A program made the translations under genes and the position numbers. A stretch of 64,000 nucleotides of DNA from Antilocapra americana (Eukaryota; Chordata; Mammalia; Artiodactyla; Antilocapridae): contig ML660201.1 of assembly GCA_007570785.1 (NCBI GenBank), positions 43,672,473-43,736,472 on the forward strand. The letters run 5' to 3'. The notes under the pieces are model-generated. The model searched no databases. It worked only from the letters and a program-made list of their open reading frames with translations, and had not been told where the DNA came from. Positions within the stretch are counted from its first letter, which is position 1; each line of letters opens with the position of its first letter. Shown piece after piece: positions 34,388 through 46,145 of the stretch.

Positions 34388-34517
34388 GCCCTTCCCAGGC
34401 GGTCCCGTGGTTAGGACTCAGTATTTCCACTGCAGGGGCTGAGGTTTGATTCCTGTCAGGAAACTAGGATCCCATGTGCCATACGGCGCGGCCAAAATTT
34501 TTTTTTCAAAAACATCA
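34388..34517 (+). mobile_element. CHR-2-type SINE with perfect 15-bp TSD
   Basis: 'cttcccaggcggtcccgtgg' head, '..gatcccatgtgccatacggc' core, then a T-rich/A-rich end. Flanked by aagttaaaagtcaag at 34,373-34,387 and 34,518-34,532. Confidence 0.93.
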
Positions 34518-34532
34518 AAGTTAAAAGTCAAG

Positions 34533-37262
34533 TATTTTAGTGTACATACATTTGATGGCGATGGTTTTCAATAAAACTGGATTCAAAAGCTGGGTAGAAG
34601 ATGTGCGTTTTTCCCTCAGCTTTCAAAACGCTCTTTCATCCCATCTGCACCTTGGAGGAAACCGACCTTCTAGCAGAAGGCCTGGCCACACCACGAGCGC
34701 GCACGAGCAGCTGGCTTCGTTCTGCTCAGGCCTGTGAAATAGGTAGGTCTATACATGGGAACCTAACCCATACTTCACAAAAGGTCGGTTCTCTTCTGTT
34801 TCACGATGTTACTACATTCATCCTCTGCAAGTCTTAAGGGTGACATAAACTCTGGGCTTTGCCCCTGAAGCCTCTTTTGCATGACCCATCTCCAGCCTGA
34901 AGGACAAAAATCCAAAGACTGCTCTTTTTATTTAACGTCAATGATACCTTTTCAAAAGACCTTTCCAGCTCACACCAGGAAAGATCTCTGCTATTCCAAA
35001 CACTTTAAAAATTAGTCAGGTTCTTTTGGGGGAAGAAAAGACTCCTCACTTATTCTGAGAAGGCATGCCAAAATATGACACTGAGATTATCTGTCAGTTC
35101 AGTTCAACTGATGTATTTCTATTGATTGCAAACTACACGGCTCATTTCTCTGATTCTATATGCCTTTCATCAGAGCTCTTGGCTGCTTTCTATAGATGAT
35201 GTACCTCAATCCTCAGGGATTCACTGACTAAGAAAAATGGAGATTTTTATTCACACATATTATATTATAGTATAAACTATAGATGGGCATTTTTTTCCTC
35301 CCAAGCCCTAGTTTTCTATAGATTTCTTTAAATGCAGGAATCTGTGGAAAGCTGAAAGTGTCTGCACAGTAATATTTCACCCAAGTCATCATATTTCCAT
35401 TACCTTTACTAAACCACAAGGCAATTTAGTTCAGAATCTATGGAATGGTTGAAACTGTGAATGTTCTCATAGGTTTCATTATTGAAGAATAAAGGGCCAT
35501 CAAAAGAAAATAAAGATAGGGATAAAAATCTCTGAGTAACAAAAACACTTTTTATATGAAAACATCCATCAATAAGAAATAAGTGACTTTAAAATATTTA
35601 GAAATAAAATGCCCCAACTTTCCCCCAAGTCCCTTAAAATTAAGTTACTTCTGTGCTGAAACAGGTCCACCTATATTATTTTCCAGTATTAAATATTATA
35701 CATGTGCTTTAAAATACTCTTTAAGACAACAACAAAGACTTAGAAATGTCTGAGACATTAAAGGACCAGTAATAAATTACTTCTCCAAACTACAAATAGC
35801 TCTTTTAAGAAGTAACTTTGCCAGCTTTTGTTCTGAAAGATTTTACATAAAAATAACAATACAGTATTTTTTGTAGCCAGAAGGATATTTATACTATATG
35901 ATATTTTTAATGCCACTCTTTACTTCACCTCCATTATATTTTTTTTTGGCTTCTACTTATCAGTAATCTAAAATAAAAATACGAATATACAGAGTTTACA
36001 CAAAATGAGATACTATTTGATGATCATATTTCAAAATTACCTTTCTACACCATTTGCCTCTGGATTTCCCATAAAAAATCTTTTGCTTTGAAAATCTTCA
36101 TCTTTGCCGAAATACAGTTTCTAGAGCTTTGAGAAGCTGTCACACTAATACAATCGTGAAATGAAATGGCACAGAGAAGCTGGGGGATACAGGAGAGTGG
36201 GTGTTTTGTTACATTTCAGGACCAGATCATTGTTTCTAGGAGGTAATCCATAAATTTTTAATTCTTTCAGTGTTCTTGAGCAATGTAAAAAGAACTGTTC
36301 CTAACCCAGTTCAACCTCTTTTGTCACAGGAGTAGCAATAATTTTACTGTGCAAGAGAAACTGGTTACTCTGTTATTTTTTGGGTTAATGCTTATTGTAC
36401 GGCAGAGTATGATTTATGTCTTTCTCTTTGATAATGAACACCGAGTTCCCATCATGGCTCAAAATAGGTAATATCCCTTAAATTCAAGGCTGTAGACAAC
36501 ATACAGATGAGTGAATGGCTTTTCATACTGTGACAGTTAATCTTCATTAAATTATAGTGTTTGAGTAATTCAGAGTGATTTTAATGATCCTGTTTGACAT
36601 CAATGCCTATGTTACAAGTGCACTTCAATGAGAAAAGAAAGAATTTCCTAAAACTTCAGCCTTCAGGCTAAATGAGTTCAGGTTTAGAAAAAGTATATGT
36701 GGATCACATTTATTCGTCCACAAATCACAAAATGAGCAGTATCCACAAGAAAGATTCGCAATGAATCATATGGCATTTTTGTCTAAGGTAGAACACATTT
36801 CAAAAACCTAAACTGAATTAAGATATAAACAGAAAAACTAAAGCACTGAACCCTTAAAGTATGTAACACTATGGTTTTACCTCAAAGCAGGAGTTTATAA
36901 TGAATATAAATAATTAATTCCTAAACCTATTTCTGTGCAAATACAAACCATAGAAGTTCAACGAATTTCAGAAAGGAGGGAGCTAACATCCATAAAATAA
37001 ATTAAATTCACATGTATAAATGATCATATTAAAAGTGCTAAAAAGTATATTATTAGTGAAATAATAGTATAAAAAAAAAGCCTGTAAGAAACCCCAGAAA
37101 AGGGTGGGTAATAGCAGAGAAGAAATAAAGAGAATCTATAGACTCTATTATCTCTGCTTTATACATTTTCATAACTATTTGGAGGGTCAAGGAAGAAAAC
37201 CTTTCACCTTTCAGATTTGACATAGCAATATAGGACTTACTGAAACTTTTCTTAGAGCGTTG
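34533..37262. other. Longest repeat-free block of the intergenic region
   Basis: About 2.7 kb in which I recognise no SINE, LINE, LTR or DNA element, in a window where gaps are otherwise mostly shorter than this. AT-rich, no long ORF, no RNA fold recognised. Could be conserved non-coding or simply unannotated old DNA. Confidence 0.5.
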
Positions 37263-37512
37263 GCTAAAGAAATAATTCCATTCTCAGGGCAGAAGACCTA
37301 AATAGTGTTTGGTCCAAAGAAGACATCCATATCCAACAGGCACATGAAAATATGCTCAACATTGTTCATTATAAGACCCATGCAGATCACAACTACAAAA
37401 AAGAATTACTTCACACCAGACCCGATGGGCAGAATCAAGAAGTTCAGAAACAATAAATGCTGGATAGAACACGGAGCAAAGAGAACCCACACAAACTTCT
37501 GGGTGTCTGAGC
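37263..37512 (+). mobile_element. L1 ORF2 C-terminal fragment at array edge
   Basis: 'agggcagaagacctaaatag', 'gcacatgaaaatatgctcaa' and 'gttcagaaacaataaatgct' are L1 ORF2 text. It is closer to ordinary L1 than the CpG-rich versions inside the array. Confidence 0.82.
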
Positions 37513-37722
37513 ATGTGTATGCAGCTAAGTCGCTTCAGTGCTGGACCACTCTTTGGAAACATGGGCTGTAGCTTGCCAGGCTCCTCTGTCCATGAGATTT
37601 TCCAGGCAAGGATGTCATGCCTCCTTCAGGGCATCCTCTGGACCAAGGGGTCAAACCCGCATCTCTATGTCTTCCACATTGGTAGGCAGGTTCTTTATCA
37701 CTATCACCACCTGGGAAGGCCC
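37513..37722 (-). mobile_element. Bov-tA SINE
   Basis: 'tgcagctaagtcgcttcagt' through '..tatcaccacctgggaaggc', the complement of Bov-tA, diverged. Confidence 0.88.
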
Positions 37723-38655
37723 TGTTTAAGCAGCTTCCACCCTTATTCACAAACCCAGGACGCCACTTTGCCTCAGGCAGCAACTTCTGGTTTGCCTGGC
37801 AAACCTGAGTTGTGGCTGAAGCACTGCTGCCGCCTTGTGGACGGATTTTGTAACAACACTTTGAGACTCCCGCCTAAGGGCACTTCACGCAAACCAGGGA
37901 GTCGCTCAGGGCTGCAGATGAAATCTACCCTTAGAAATGCCCTGGGGTGAGCTTCTCCGGTGATCCACTACTTGGAATCTGCCTGCCAAAGTTGGGAGCC
38001 AGTTCGATCCCTTCCCGAGGAGGATCCCACACGCCTTGGGACCAAAAAGCCCTTGAGCCACAACTACTGATCCCTCAATCTGCAAGAGTTTTAACAAAAT
38101 GGCAACCCACGCCAGCATTCTCGCCTGGAGAATCCCAGGGACAGAAGAGCCTGGTGGGCTGCTGTCTATGGGGTCGCACAGAGTCGGACACGCTCTAAGC
38201 AGCAGCAGCTTAGAGCCAGGGTTAGCCAGCAAAAGAAACCGCGAAAAGAAAAGCCCAAAGGACCACAGCTCCGCTCTGCGCATCTAGAGAAGGCCGGCGG
38301 GCAGCAATACAAACCCAAGACAACTACGAATAAAAATAAACAAAAAATCTTCACCAAAAAGAGGATAAGCCCTGAGATAGTCGTTTACAACAGGATTCAA
38401 AACAGGGCTGCCGCTCCACAAGTCAGTTTCAATCGGGTCGTTTATTTCCCACCCTATATGCAAAGGAAGAGAACCAAGAGAAACTGCTTCCCGAGGCTGT
38501 ATGCCGGCAAAGCAATCCTCCCACACGCCCAGGAATCACTGCCCACCACTCCCAATGGCGCGCGTCAGGAAGGCTGCGCACCAGAAATCCTGGAGAGATC
38601 TCAAAGGAAAACAAGAACCTCCGACAACTCCACGGGGAACGTAAACTCCCACGGC
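37723..38655 (+). repeat. Array copy 1 (A-B-C, deleted)
   Basis: A part 37,723-37,944, B (CHR-1-like) 37,945-38,345 interrupted by a Bov-A monomer at about 38,095-38,205, C (L1-derived) 38,346-38,655, cut short before the next A part begins at about 38,656. Confidence 0.72.
38095..38205 (+). mobile_element. Bov-A monomer
   Basis: 'atggcaacccacgccagcat' through '..tcggacacgctctaagcag' with cagcag-type tail, as in the second half of Bov-A2. Confidence 0.85.
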
Positions 38656-40270
38656 CGGCTTTTCTTTAGAGTCGCCCCAGCTTCCTGGACACCCCTGTCT
38701 GCATGCAGGTTTGGCTGGAGTTCAAGTGACTCTCGCGGGTGGAGGGTCACGTGGAAGTGCTAGTGATAAACTTCCGGGGTCTCTGTAAGCACCTGCCACC
38801 CCCGGGAACACGCCTCGCCCTCAGCCCCACGGGGCCCGGGGGCCCTGCCTCGGGGTTGGGGAAGTGCTGCCGCCTTGTGGACACGATCTGTAACTACGAC
38901 TAGAAGCCCCGGCCTAAGGGCACTTCAGACTCGCCAGCGGCATCGGGCCACTTTAAAATCCACTCCTGAGAAACGCCCTGGGGTGGCGTTGTCTGCTAAT
39001 CCATTGGTTAGAATTTGTCTGCCAAAGTAGGAGACACGGGTTCGATCCCTTCCGCAGGAGGACCCACGCACTCGTCCAGGCAAGAAGAAACCCACTGAGC
39101 CTCAATGACTGATGCCTCTCTCCCCAGCAGCGGAAGCCCGCCAGACAAGAGTCGGGACTCCGCAGCAAAAGGAGCCACCGCAATGCCAAGCCCCAAAGGA
39201 CCATAGACCTGCTCTGAGCATCTGGAGAAGGCCGGGGTGCAGCAATAAAGACCCGGGGCAGCAAGAGGTAAAAATGAAGAAATACACGCTTCTTAAACAC
39301 AGAAGAGTTGAGGGACCAGACAATCAAGCAACCCCACTCCTGCGCGAGCATCGGCAGCAAACGGTCATTCAAAAAGCCTCGCATTTTGATGTTCACTGTA
39401 GGCCCTTCAAAAGAGCCGAGCTGAGGAGGGAACCAAAAGTCCACCCAAAGATGGCTGCAGGATGCAGATGGGGTGCCAAACCTAGTGAAATAGTGCTCAG
39501 GTTTTAAAGAACGAGATCTCATGACACACACAGAACAAGGACAGACCTACGGATGGTCCGAAGAGGTGAAGTCAGACAAGACAAGGCTCAATTTCATCCA
39601 CCAGCACTTACCTGGCAAGTCTAAAGCGGACACAAGTGAATCAACAGACTGGCACCCATAGAGAGAACACCACTGCTGACCAAAGGGAAAGGTGCTGTCC
39701 AGAGTAAAGACGGAGGATGCCATATATTGAGATAGAAAGATGCAGCCTAATATTTACATAAGCATGTATAGACACAATGTCTACCTACATATAGATACAA
39801 ACACATGAAAATATACATGTATCTCTGAAACAGATATTTAAGTCCTATTCTTGTTGTTACTGCTGCTGCTTAGTCACCCAGTTCTGTGCACCTTTCACTG
39901 ACTCCATGGACTATGGGCCCCAGGCTTCACTGACCATAAGACAATCCAGGCAAGAATACCGCGGTGGCTTGCCACTTCCCTCAACAGAAGATCTTTCACC
40001 CTTGGGATAGAACCTGAATCTCCTGCGTTGCAGATGGATTCTTTACCAAGAGCCACCAGGGAACCACTGTAGATCACACTGAATTGGAAATAACACTCTG
40101 AAATAACTTATACTGGAAAGGAATCTGAGAAGGAATTGATGTGTGTACCAGTTGAATGGATTCATGTTGCCAGATGCTGAAAGCAAACCCAGTAGAAAAG
40201 CAAACACAACGAACACAGTAAATCATCTATCCTCCCATAGCAATGAAAATTGAATTAAAAAAAAAACGCA
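38656..40270 (+). repeat. Array copy 2
   Basis: A 38,656-38,985, B 38,986-39,272, C 39,273-40,270. C includes the CpG-rich L1 text ('actcctgcgcgagcatcgg', 'gcattttgatgttcactg') and the antisense Bov-tA at 39,850-40,075, ending in the L1 3' tail. A minus-strand frame of 192 codons (38,953-39,531) is a chance reading of B+C. Confidence 0.75.
39850..40075 (-). mobile_element. Diverged Bov-tA, part of the array unit
   Basis: 'tgctgcttagtcacccagtt' through '..accaagagccaccagggaa'. Equivalent copies lie at 42,965-43,195, 45,725-45,955 and 48,105-48,205, so it was inside the unit before amplification. Confidence 0.85.
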
Positions 40271-41701
40271 GAGAAAATGCCAATTCTACTCTTTCAGACC
40301 TCGGAATCTCAGCTCTTTTCACATCACAGCAATCTGCTTGGGCTGGAGCCCAAGGCTGGACTGTCCTGGGGCTGGCCGACGGAGCTAAGAGATTGCAGCA
40401 GCAGTGGGGAACCGCCTAGGACCAGCAATGTCTCCTGCCCCTGGAACGCACCCCCATCACCAAATCCATGGGGGCTTGCATATAGCCAAACTGAGCCCCC
40501 TGCACAAGAACCTCCGACAACTGTCTCAACTTGAGAACCCAGGAAAAGTGTCCTGGTGTCCAGACTGCCTGGGTTGTGGTTCCCACTTGCTGGCTTTCCT
40601 TTAGCGTCACCCCAGTCTCCTGAGACACCCCTCACGGCATGGAGGTTTGGCTGGAGTTCAAGTGACTCTTGTGGTGGAGGGTCACGTGGAAGTGGTAGTG
40701 ACAATAACCAGCGAACCTGCCTTGGCAATGGGCAAGTGCTGCCGCCTTGTGGACACGTTCTGTAACTACACTAGAACCCCCAGCCTAAGGGCACGTCAGA
40801 CTCACCAGTCCCTCAGGGCCACTGGTGAAATCCACTCTTTAGAAACGGCCTGGGGTGGCCTTTTCCCGGTGATCCACTGCTTAGAATCTGCCTGCCAATG
40901 TAGGAGACACAGGTTCGATCCCTTCTCCAGGAGGATCCCCATGCCTTGAGGCAAGAAGCCCTTGGGCCTCAACTACTGATGCCTCGTTCCCCAGCAGCTG
41001 AAGCCAGCTAGCTGAGAGCTGGGACTCAGAAGCAAAAGAAGCCACCGCAATACCAAGTCCAGAAGGACCGTAGCCCCGCTCTGAGCATCTAGAGAAGGCC
41101 GGTGTGCACCAAAAATCCCGGGACAACCAGGAGTAAAAATAAAGAAATAAACTAAAAATCTTTACTAAAAGAGGAAGAGCCCTGGGGTAGTCATTCACAA
41201 CAGGATTCAAAACAGGGCCGCCCCTCCACAAGCCAGTTACAGTCACGGCGTTTTCCCCCACCCTCTATGCAAAGGAACGTAACCTGGCAAAACTGCTTCA
41301 CGTGGCTGTATGACAGCAACGCCATCCACACAGACACCCAGGAATCCCTATACACCACTGCCAGTGGTGCGCATCACGAAGGCTACACACCAGACATCCT
41401 GGAGAAACTCGGAGAACAGAGAACCTGCGACACATCTGGGGGAAATGGAAACTACCGCACCAGGATGGAGAACAGGAGGAGGATGCAGTATATAGACACA
41501 AGCTGATATATACATGTATAAAATGTTACATGCTGGCACTTTCTTGGTAAGTCTAAAATGGACACAAATGTATCAAGGTACCTTACTCAAACAGACTTGC
41601 ACCCATACAAGAAGCACTACTGCCTACCAGGGGTAAAGTTTATGTCCAAAGTAAAGAAGGAGAGTGCTATTTCTAAATACACACTAATATGTATATACGC
41701 A

Positions 41702-41981
41702 GGAGAAGGCGATGACACCCTACTCCAGTACTTTTGCCTGGAAAATCCCATGGAGGGAGGAGCCTGGTGGGCTGCAGTCCATGGGGCCACTAAGAGTCAG
41801 ACACGACTGAGCGACTTCACTTTCACTTTTCACTTTCACGCATTGGAGAAGGAAATGGCAACCCACTCCCGTGTTCTTGCCTGGAGAATCCCAGGGACGG
41901 AGGAGCCTGGTGGGCTGCTGTCCATGGGATCCCACAGAGTCAGACATGACTGAAGCGACTTAGCAGCAGCAGCAGCAGCAT
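41702..41981 (+). mobile_element. Full-length Bov-A2 SINE (dimer) with (CAG)n tail
   Basis: Two Bov-A monomers in tandem: 'aggagaaggcgatgacaccc' to '..gagcgacttcactttcact', linker 'cacgcattggagaagg', then the second monomer to '..gactgaagcgacttagcag' and five or six CAG repeats. Low divergence, so relatively young. Confidence 0.95.
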
Positions 41982-42072
41982 ATATGCATGTTTATGTACA
42001 TATATTTCTACGTGAGCTATGTGGTAGACAGGCTCCAGGTTGAACATTTCCAATCAGCCAGGCTTCTCTTTG

Positions 42073-42289
42073 GCTTCCCTAGTGTCCCAGATGGTATAGT
42101 ATCTTCCCGCAATGGGGGAGACCTGGGTGTGATCCATGGATTGGGAAGATCCCCTGGAGATACTGGCATGACAACCCACTCTGGTATTCTTGCCTGGAGA
42201 GTCCCCTTGGACAGAGGAGCCTGAGGGCCGCCATTCCTGAGGTCACAAAGTGTCCAGCATGACTGAACAACTAAGCACACACAGCACAG
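42073..42289 (+). mobile_element. Bov-tA SINE inside the LTR-like element
   Basis: 'cttccctagtgtcccagatg' through '..catgactgaacaactaagc', flanked by aggcttctctttg (42,060-42,072) and aggctcctctttg (from 42,290). Confidence 0.9.
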
Positions 42290-42761
42290 GCTCCTCTTTG
42301 CATCTCCTGAGGCTAGAGATAGGCGGGCTCCAGGTTCTAAATTCACTATCAACCAGCCTCCTCCCAGAAGCCATTACTTCAAGATCCATCTTGGCTCAGG
42401 GATGCATGGACACCCCAGGGGAGGGTCTCAGGTTAGATCAAGTGTGGTAATAGAAGCCAGATAATTGGCCTGAAGGAAGACAAAGACCTGAAAGTACTGA
42501 CCTATATAAATGACTTAAGGGCCTCTTTACTGAGCTCCTCCTCACTGGTGGGACCCACACACACACCCTTTCTCTGCACATGTGCATCTCTGCGTTGCTT
42601 CTATCTCAACTAAACAAACTATTTCCCTATGCGGTCTCCCACTTGTTGTGCTATATCTGTAATAATAAGCTTTTTGTACGTGTATCTACAGCTTTTGCCT
42701 CAGTGATGAATGCATTTTTAACTGGTAGTAAAGATCCAGGGAAAATTAGCTTCTAGCCTCT

Positions 42762-42833
42762 AGCCCTTGCTGGTTTGGTGGGTAGGATTCTTGGTTTTCA
42801 TCCAGGTTACCCAGGTTCTTCCTGGGCATGGAA
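42762..42833 (+). pseudogene. tRNA-Glu(TTC)-like sequence in the LTR-like element
   Basis: A-box-like 'tggtttggtgggtagg', anticodon arm 'ttcttggttttcatccagg' with TTC, and a B-box-like 'aggttcttcctgggc' that has lost bases from the expected GGTTCGACTCC. The acceptor stem does not pair well. It is therefore a tRNA-derived segment, not a working tRNA gene. Confidence 0.6.
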
Positions 42834-42964
42834 TTAACATCTCATTTCATACCACTGCTCACTGCTGCCTGGCTGAGATCATATGTATATATCGATACAG
42901 ACACATATATATATAAGCATATAAATATATATGTATCTATTAAACAGATATTTAAACAAAACCT

Positions 42965-43195
42965 GTTGGTGGTGGTGAGGTTGGTGTTGTTCTTGTTTAG
43001 TTACCAAGTCCTGTGGCCTCATTTTGCAACTTCATGGATTACAGCCCCCCAGGCTCCAATGACCATAAGATTTCCCAGGCAAGAATACTGGAGTGGGTTG
43101 CCATTTCCCTCGTTAGAGGGCCTTTCCACCCAGGGATTGAACCAGAATCTCCTGCCTTGCAGATGGATTCTTTACCACTGAACCACCAAGAAGCT
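42965..43195 (-). mobile_element. Diverged Bov-tA, array unit component
   Basis: 'cttgtttagttaccaagtcc' through '..accactgaaccaccaagaa'. Same place in the unit as the 39,850 and 45,725 copies. Confidence 0.87.
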
Positions 43196-44349
43196 AGTCT
43201 AGATCACACTTAATTTGAAATAACACTCTGAAATAACCTGTATATGAAAGGAATCTGAGAAGGAACAGATGTATGTACCAGTTTAACAGATTCACGTTGA
43301 CATACACCGAAAACAAACACAGCACTGTAAATCAGCCACACTCCCAAACAACATAGAAATCAAATTTTTAAAAATGATGAATGAAATGCCTACCATACTC
43401 TTTTCAACCCTCAGGGACCTAGGCTCTTTTCACATCACAGCAGTCTCCAGTCTGATCGGGTTGGATCCCAAGGCTGGACTGTCCTGGGGCTGATGGAGCT
43501 AAGAGGATGCAGCAGCAGTGGGGAACCCCTTAGGGCCAGGAGTGTCTCCATATCCATGCAGGCTTACTTTATGGCCAAACTGAGCCCCGTACACAAGGGT
43601 TGGTGGATTCTCTTGGCTTAAAGAACCTGGGAAATTCCCCTGGTGTCCAGGTCTCCTGCAGCTGCGATTCCCACTTTCAGCTTTTCTTTATAGACTCGCC
43701 CCAACTATCTGAGACAGCACTCTCTGCGAGGATGTTTGGTTAGAGTTCAAATTACTCTTGCGGGTGAATGGTAAGTGGGAAGTGGTATAGAGAGACAAAC
43801 TTCCGGGGTCTTTTCCTGCACATTCCACCCTTATTTACAACTCCAGAAGACGTCCTTCCCTCAGGCTCCGGGTGCCGAGGGAACCTGATACACCATTGGA
43901 GAAGTGCTGCCCCTTGTGGACACATCCTGTAACTACAACTTGAACCCTCTGCCTAAGGACACTTCATACTCCGCAGGCCGGCAAAGCGGCAAATAAAACC
44001 TACGCTATAGAAATGCCCTTCGTGGGCTTTGCTGGTGGTCTAGTGTTTACAGTCTGCTTGCCAATGTAGGAGACACGAGTTCGATCCTTTCCCCAGGACA
44101 ATCGCACATGCCTGGGGGCAAGTAAGCCCTTGAGCCACAACTACTGATCCCTGGGTCAGCAGCAGTTGAAGATACCAGCCTAGAGCTGGGGCTTCACAGC
44201 AAGAGAAACCACCTTACTGACAAGCCCAAAAGGGCCTCAGTCCCTTCTCTGCATCTAGAGTAGGTCAGCATGCAGCAATGAAGACCAAGGACAACCAGTA
44301 ATATAAATAAATTAAATAAATAAATCTTTAATAAAAGCAAAAGACTCTT

Positions 44350-44612
44350 CCTCTGTACATGGAATTCTCCAGGCCAGAATACTGCAGTGGGTAGCTGTTC
44401 TCTTCTCCAGGTCTTCCTGACACAGGGATCGAACCCAGGTCTCCCGCATTGCAGGCAGATTCTTTACCCAGCTGAGCTGCAGGGAACCCCAAGAATACTG
44501 GTGTGGGTAGCCTATCCCTTCTTCAGCGGATCCTCCTGTCCCAGGATTCAAACCAGGGTCTCCTGCATTGCAGGCAGATTCTTTACCAGCTGAGCTACCA
44601 GGGAAGCCCAAA
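44350..44612 (-). mobile_element. Two tandem antisense Bov-tA fragments
   Basis: Two tRNA-derived halves in series, each ending in 'ggcagattctttaccagctg'-like text and 'cagggaagcccaa' / 'cagggaaccccaa', inserted at the A-rich tail of array segment B. Confidence 0.87.
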
Positions 44613-45295
44613 TAAATAAACAAATCTTTATGAAAAGCAGAAGAGTCCTAGGGTACTCAGTCACAACAGGATTCAAAACAGGGCCAACCCCCCAGAAGCC
44701 AGTTTCAATTGGTACATTTTGCCCATGCTTTATAAAAAGAAAGTAACCAGAAAAAGCTCCTTGACATCGCTATATCAGAGCAATGCCATCCAAAAATACA
44801 CCTAAAGATCACTTTACACGAGCCCCAATGGCCAGCATCAAGAGGGCTACACACCATAAATCTCCATAAAGAGAACTTGAAGAAAGAAGAACCACCCACA
44901 CACCTGGGAGAGATGTAAATTGCCACAGCCAAGATGGAGAACACCTTGGAGGTTCCTTAAAAACCAAAAAATTCAAATGTTTCAGCAGCCCCACTCCTAG
45001 ACTAGCATTGGCAGGAAGCGGTCATTCAAAAAGCTTCAAGCACCTTTGCATTCACTGCAGCACCCTTCAAAAGACCCAAGGTGAGGCGGCCACCTAAAGT
45101 CCATCCCTAGGTGAATGGAGAAAGTAGACATGGTACTAGAAAGTAGTGAAATAGTGCTCAGGCTTTAAAGAGCAAGACTTCATGACAGACACAGAAAAAG
45201 GATGGACCTACACGTGGTCCGAACAGGTGAAGTCAGACAAGACAAGGCTCAATGTCAGCTGCCAGCACTTAACTGGCAAGTCTAAAGAAAGAAAT

Positions 45296-45500
45296 AAAAT
45301 TGCTCCGTCGTGTCCAACCCTTTCTGACCCCTTGGACTGTAGCCTACCAGGCTCGTCCATCCATGGAATTCTCCAGGCAAGAATACTGGAATGGGTTGCC
45401 ATTTCCTTCTCCAGGGGATCTTTCCAACCCAGGGATCAAACCCAGGTTTTCTGCATTGCAGGCAGACGCTTTACCCTCTGAGCCACCAGGGAAGCCCTAG
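45296..45500 (-). mobile_element. Bov-tA SINE, young, with TSD
   Basis: 'aattgctccgtcgtgtccaa' through '..gagccaccagggaagccct'. Flanked by ggcaagtctaaa on both sides (about 45,274-45,285 and 45,501-45,512). Confidence 0.92.
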
Positions 45501-45724
45501 GCAAGTCTAAAATGGACACAAATGAATCAACAGACTGGCACCCATAGGAAAAAACACCACTGCTGACCAAAGAGAAAGGCAGTGTCCAGAGTAAAGACAG
45601 GGGATGATATATAGAGATACACCCTAATATTTACATAAACGTGTATATGTATACAATGTCTACAGAGATATAAATAGATATAAAACCATACAGATATACG
45701 TGCACCTATGAAACAGATATTTAA

Positions 45725-45955
45725 CTTCTACTGTGGTTGGTGATGTTGTTGTTATTGCCATTGTTTAGTTACCCAGTTCTGTGCACCCTTTTACTGACTC
45801 CATGGACTACAGCCCCCAGGCTCCACTGAAAAGGCATTTCTCAGGATAGAATATTGCTATGGGTCGCTGTTTCCCTCAACAGAAAACTTTCACCCCCAGG
45901 GATCGAACCTGAATCTCCTGCCTTGCAGATGGATTCTTTACCAAGAGTCACCACA
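45725..45955 (-). mobile_element. Diverged Bov-tA, array unit component
   Basis: 'cattgtttagttacccagtt' through '..accaagagtcaccacagat'. Confidence 0.85.
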
Positions 45956-46145
45956 GATCTACTGTGGATCACACTGAATTCAAAATATCACTCTGAAACA
46001 ACCTATCAGGGAAAAGATTCTGAGAAGAAATTGATGTGTGTATCAGTTGACTAGATTCATGTTGCTGGTCGCCGAAAGCAAACATAGTACTGTAAATCAT
46101 CTACACTCCCATAGGAATGAAAATCAAAATTGAAAAAATAAAAAG

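Larger units (their letters stand above)
42010..42850 (+). mobile_element. Solo LTR-like element (bovid ERV, BTLTR1-like)
   Basis: Non-coding. Features of an LTR: a possible TATA box (acctatataaatgac at 42,499), downstream 'cagctcctcctcactggtg'-type R/U5 text, 'caactaaacaaactatttcc' and an AATAATAAGC segment. Split by a Bov-tA at 42,073-42,289 with TSD aggctyctctttg. No gag, pol or env seen nearby. Family name is from memory and tentative. Confidence 0.5.
40271..43375 (+). repeat. Array copy 3 (longest, with later insertions)
   Basis: A 40,271-40,860 (most complete A segment), B 40,861-41,140, C from 41,141. C is interrupted by Bov-A2 (41,702-41,981) and an LTR-like element with its own Bov-tA (about 42,010-42,850). 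C resumes near 42,890 with the unit Bov-tA (42,965-43,195) and L1 tail to about 43,375. Confidence 0.72.
43376..46145 (+). repeat. Array copy 4
   Basis: A 43,376-44,020, B 44,021-44,345 (followed by two antisense Bov-tA pieces to about 44,612), C about 44,613-46,145 with a young Bov-tA (45,296-45,500) and the unit Bov-tA (45,725-45,955). Confidence 0.74.

Noticed and set aside
38953..39531. 192-codon minus-strand ORF, among the longest in the window
   Set aside because: It runs through the SINE and L1-derived parts of the tandem array; related chance ORFs appear at equivalent places in other copies (for example 40,881-41,261 and 46,642-47,072).
42762..42833. Functional tRNA-Glu gene
   Set aside because: B box has lost bases and the acceptor stem does not pair; it lies within an LTR-like repeat.
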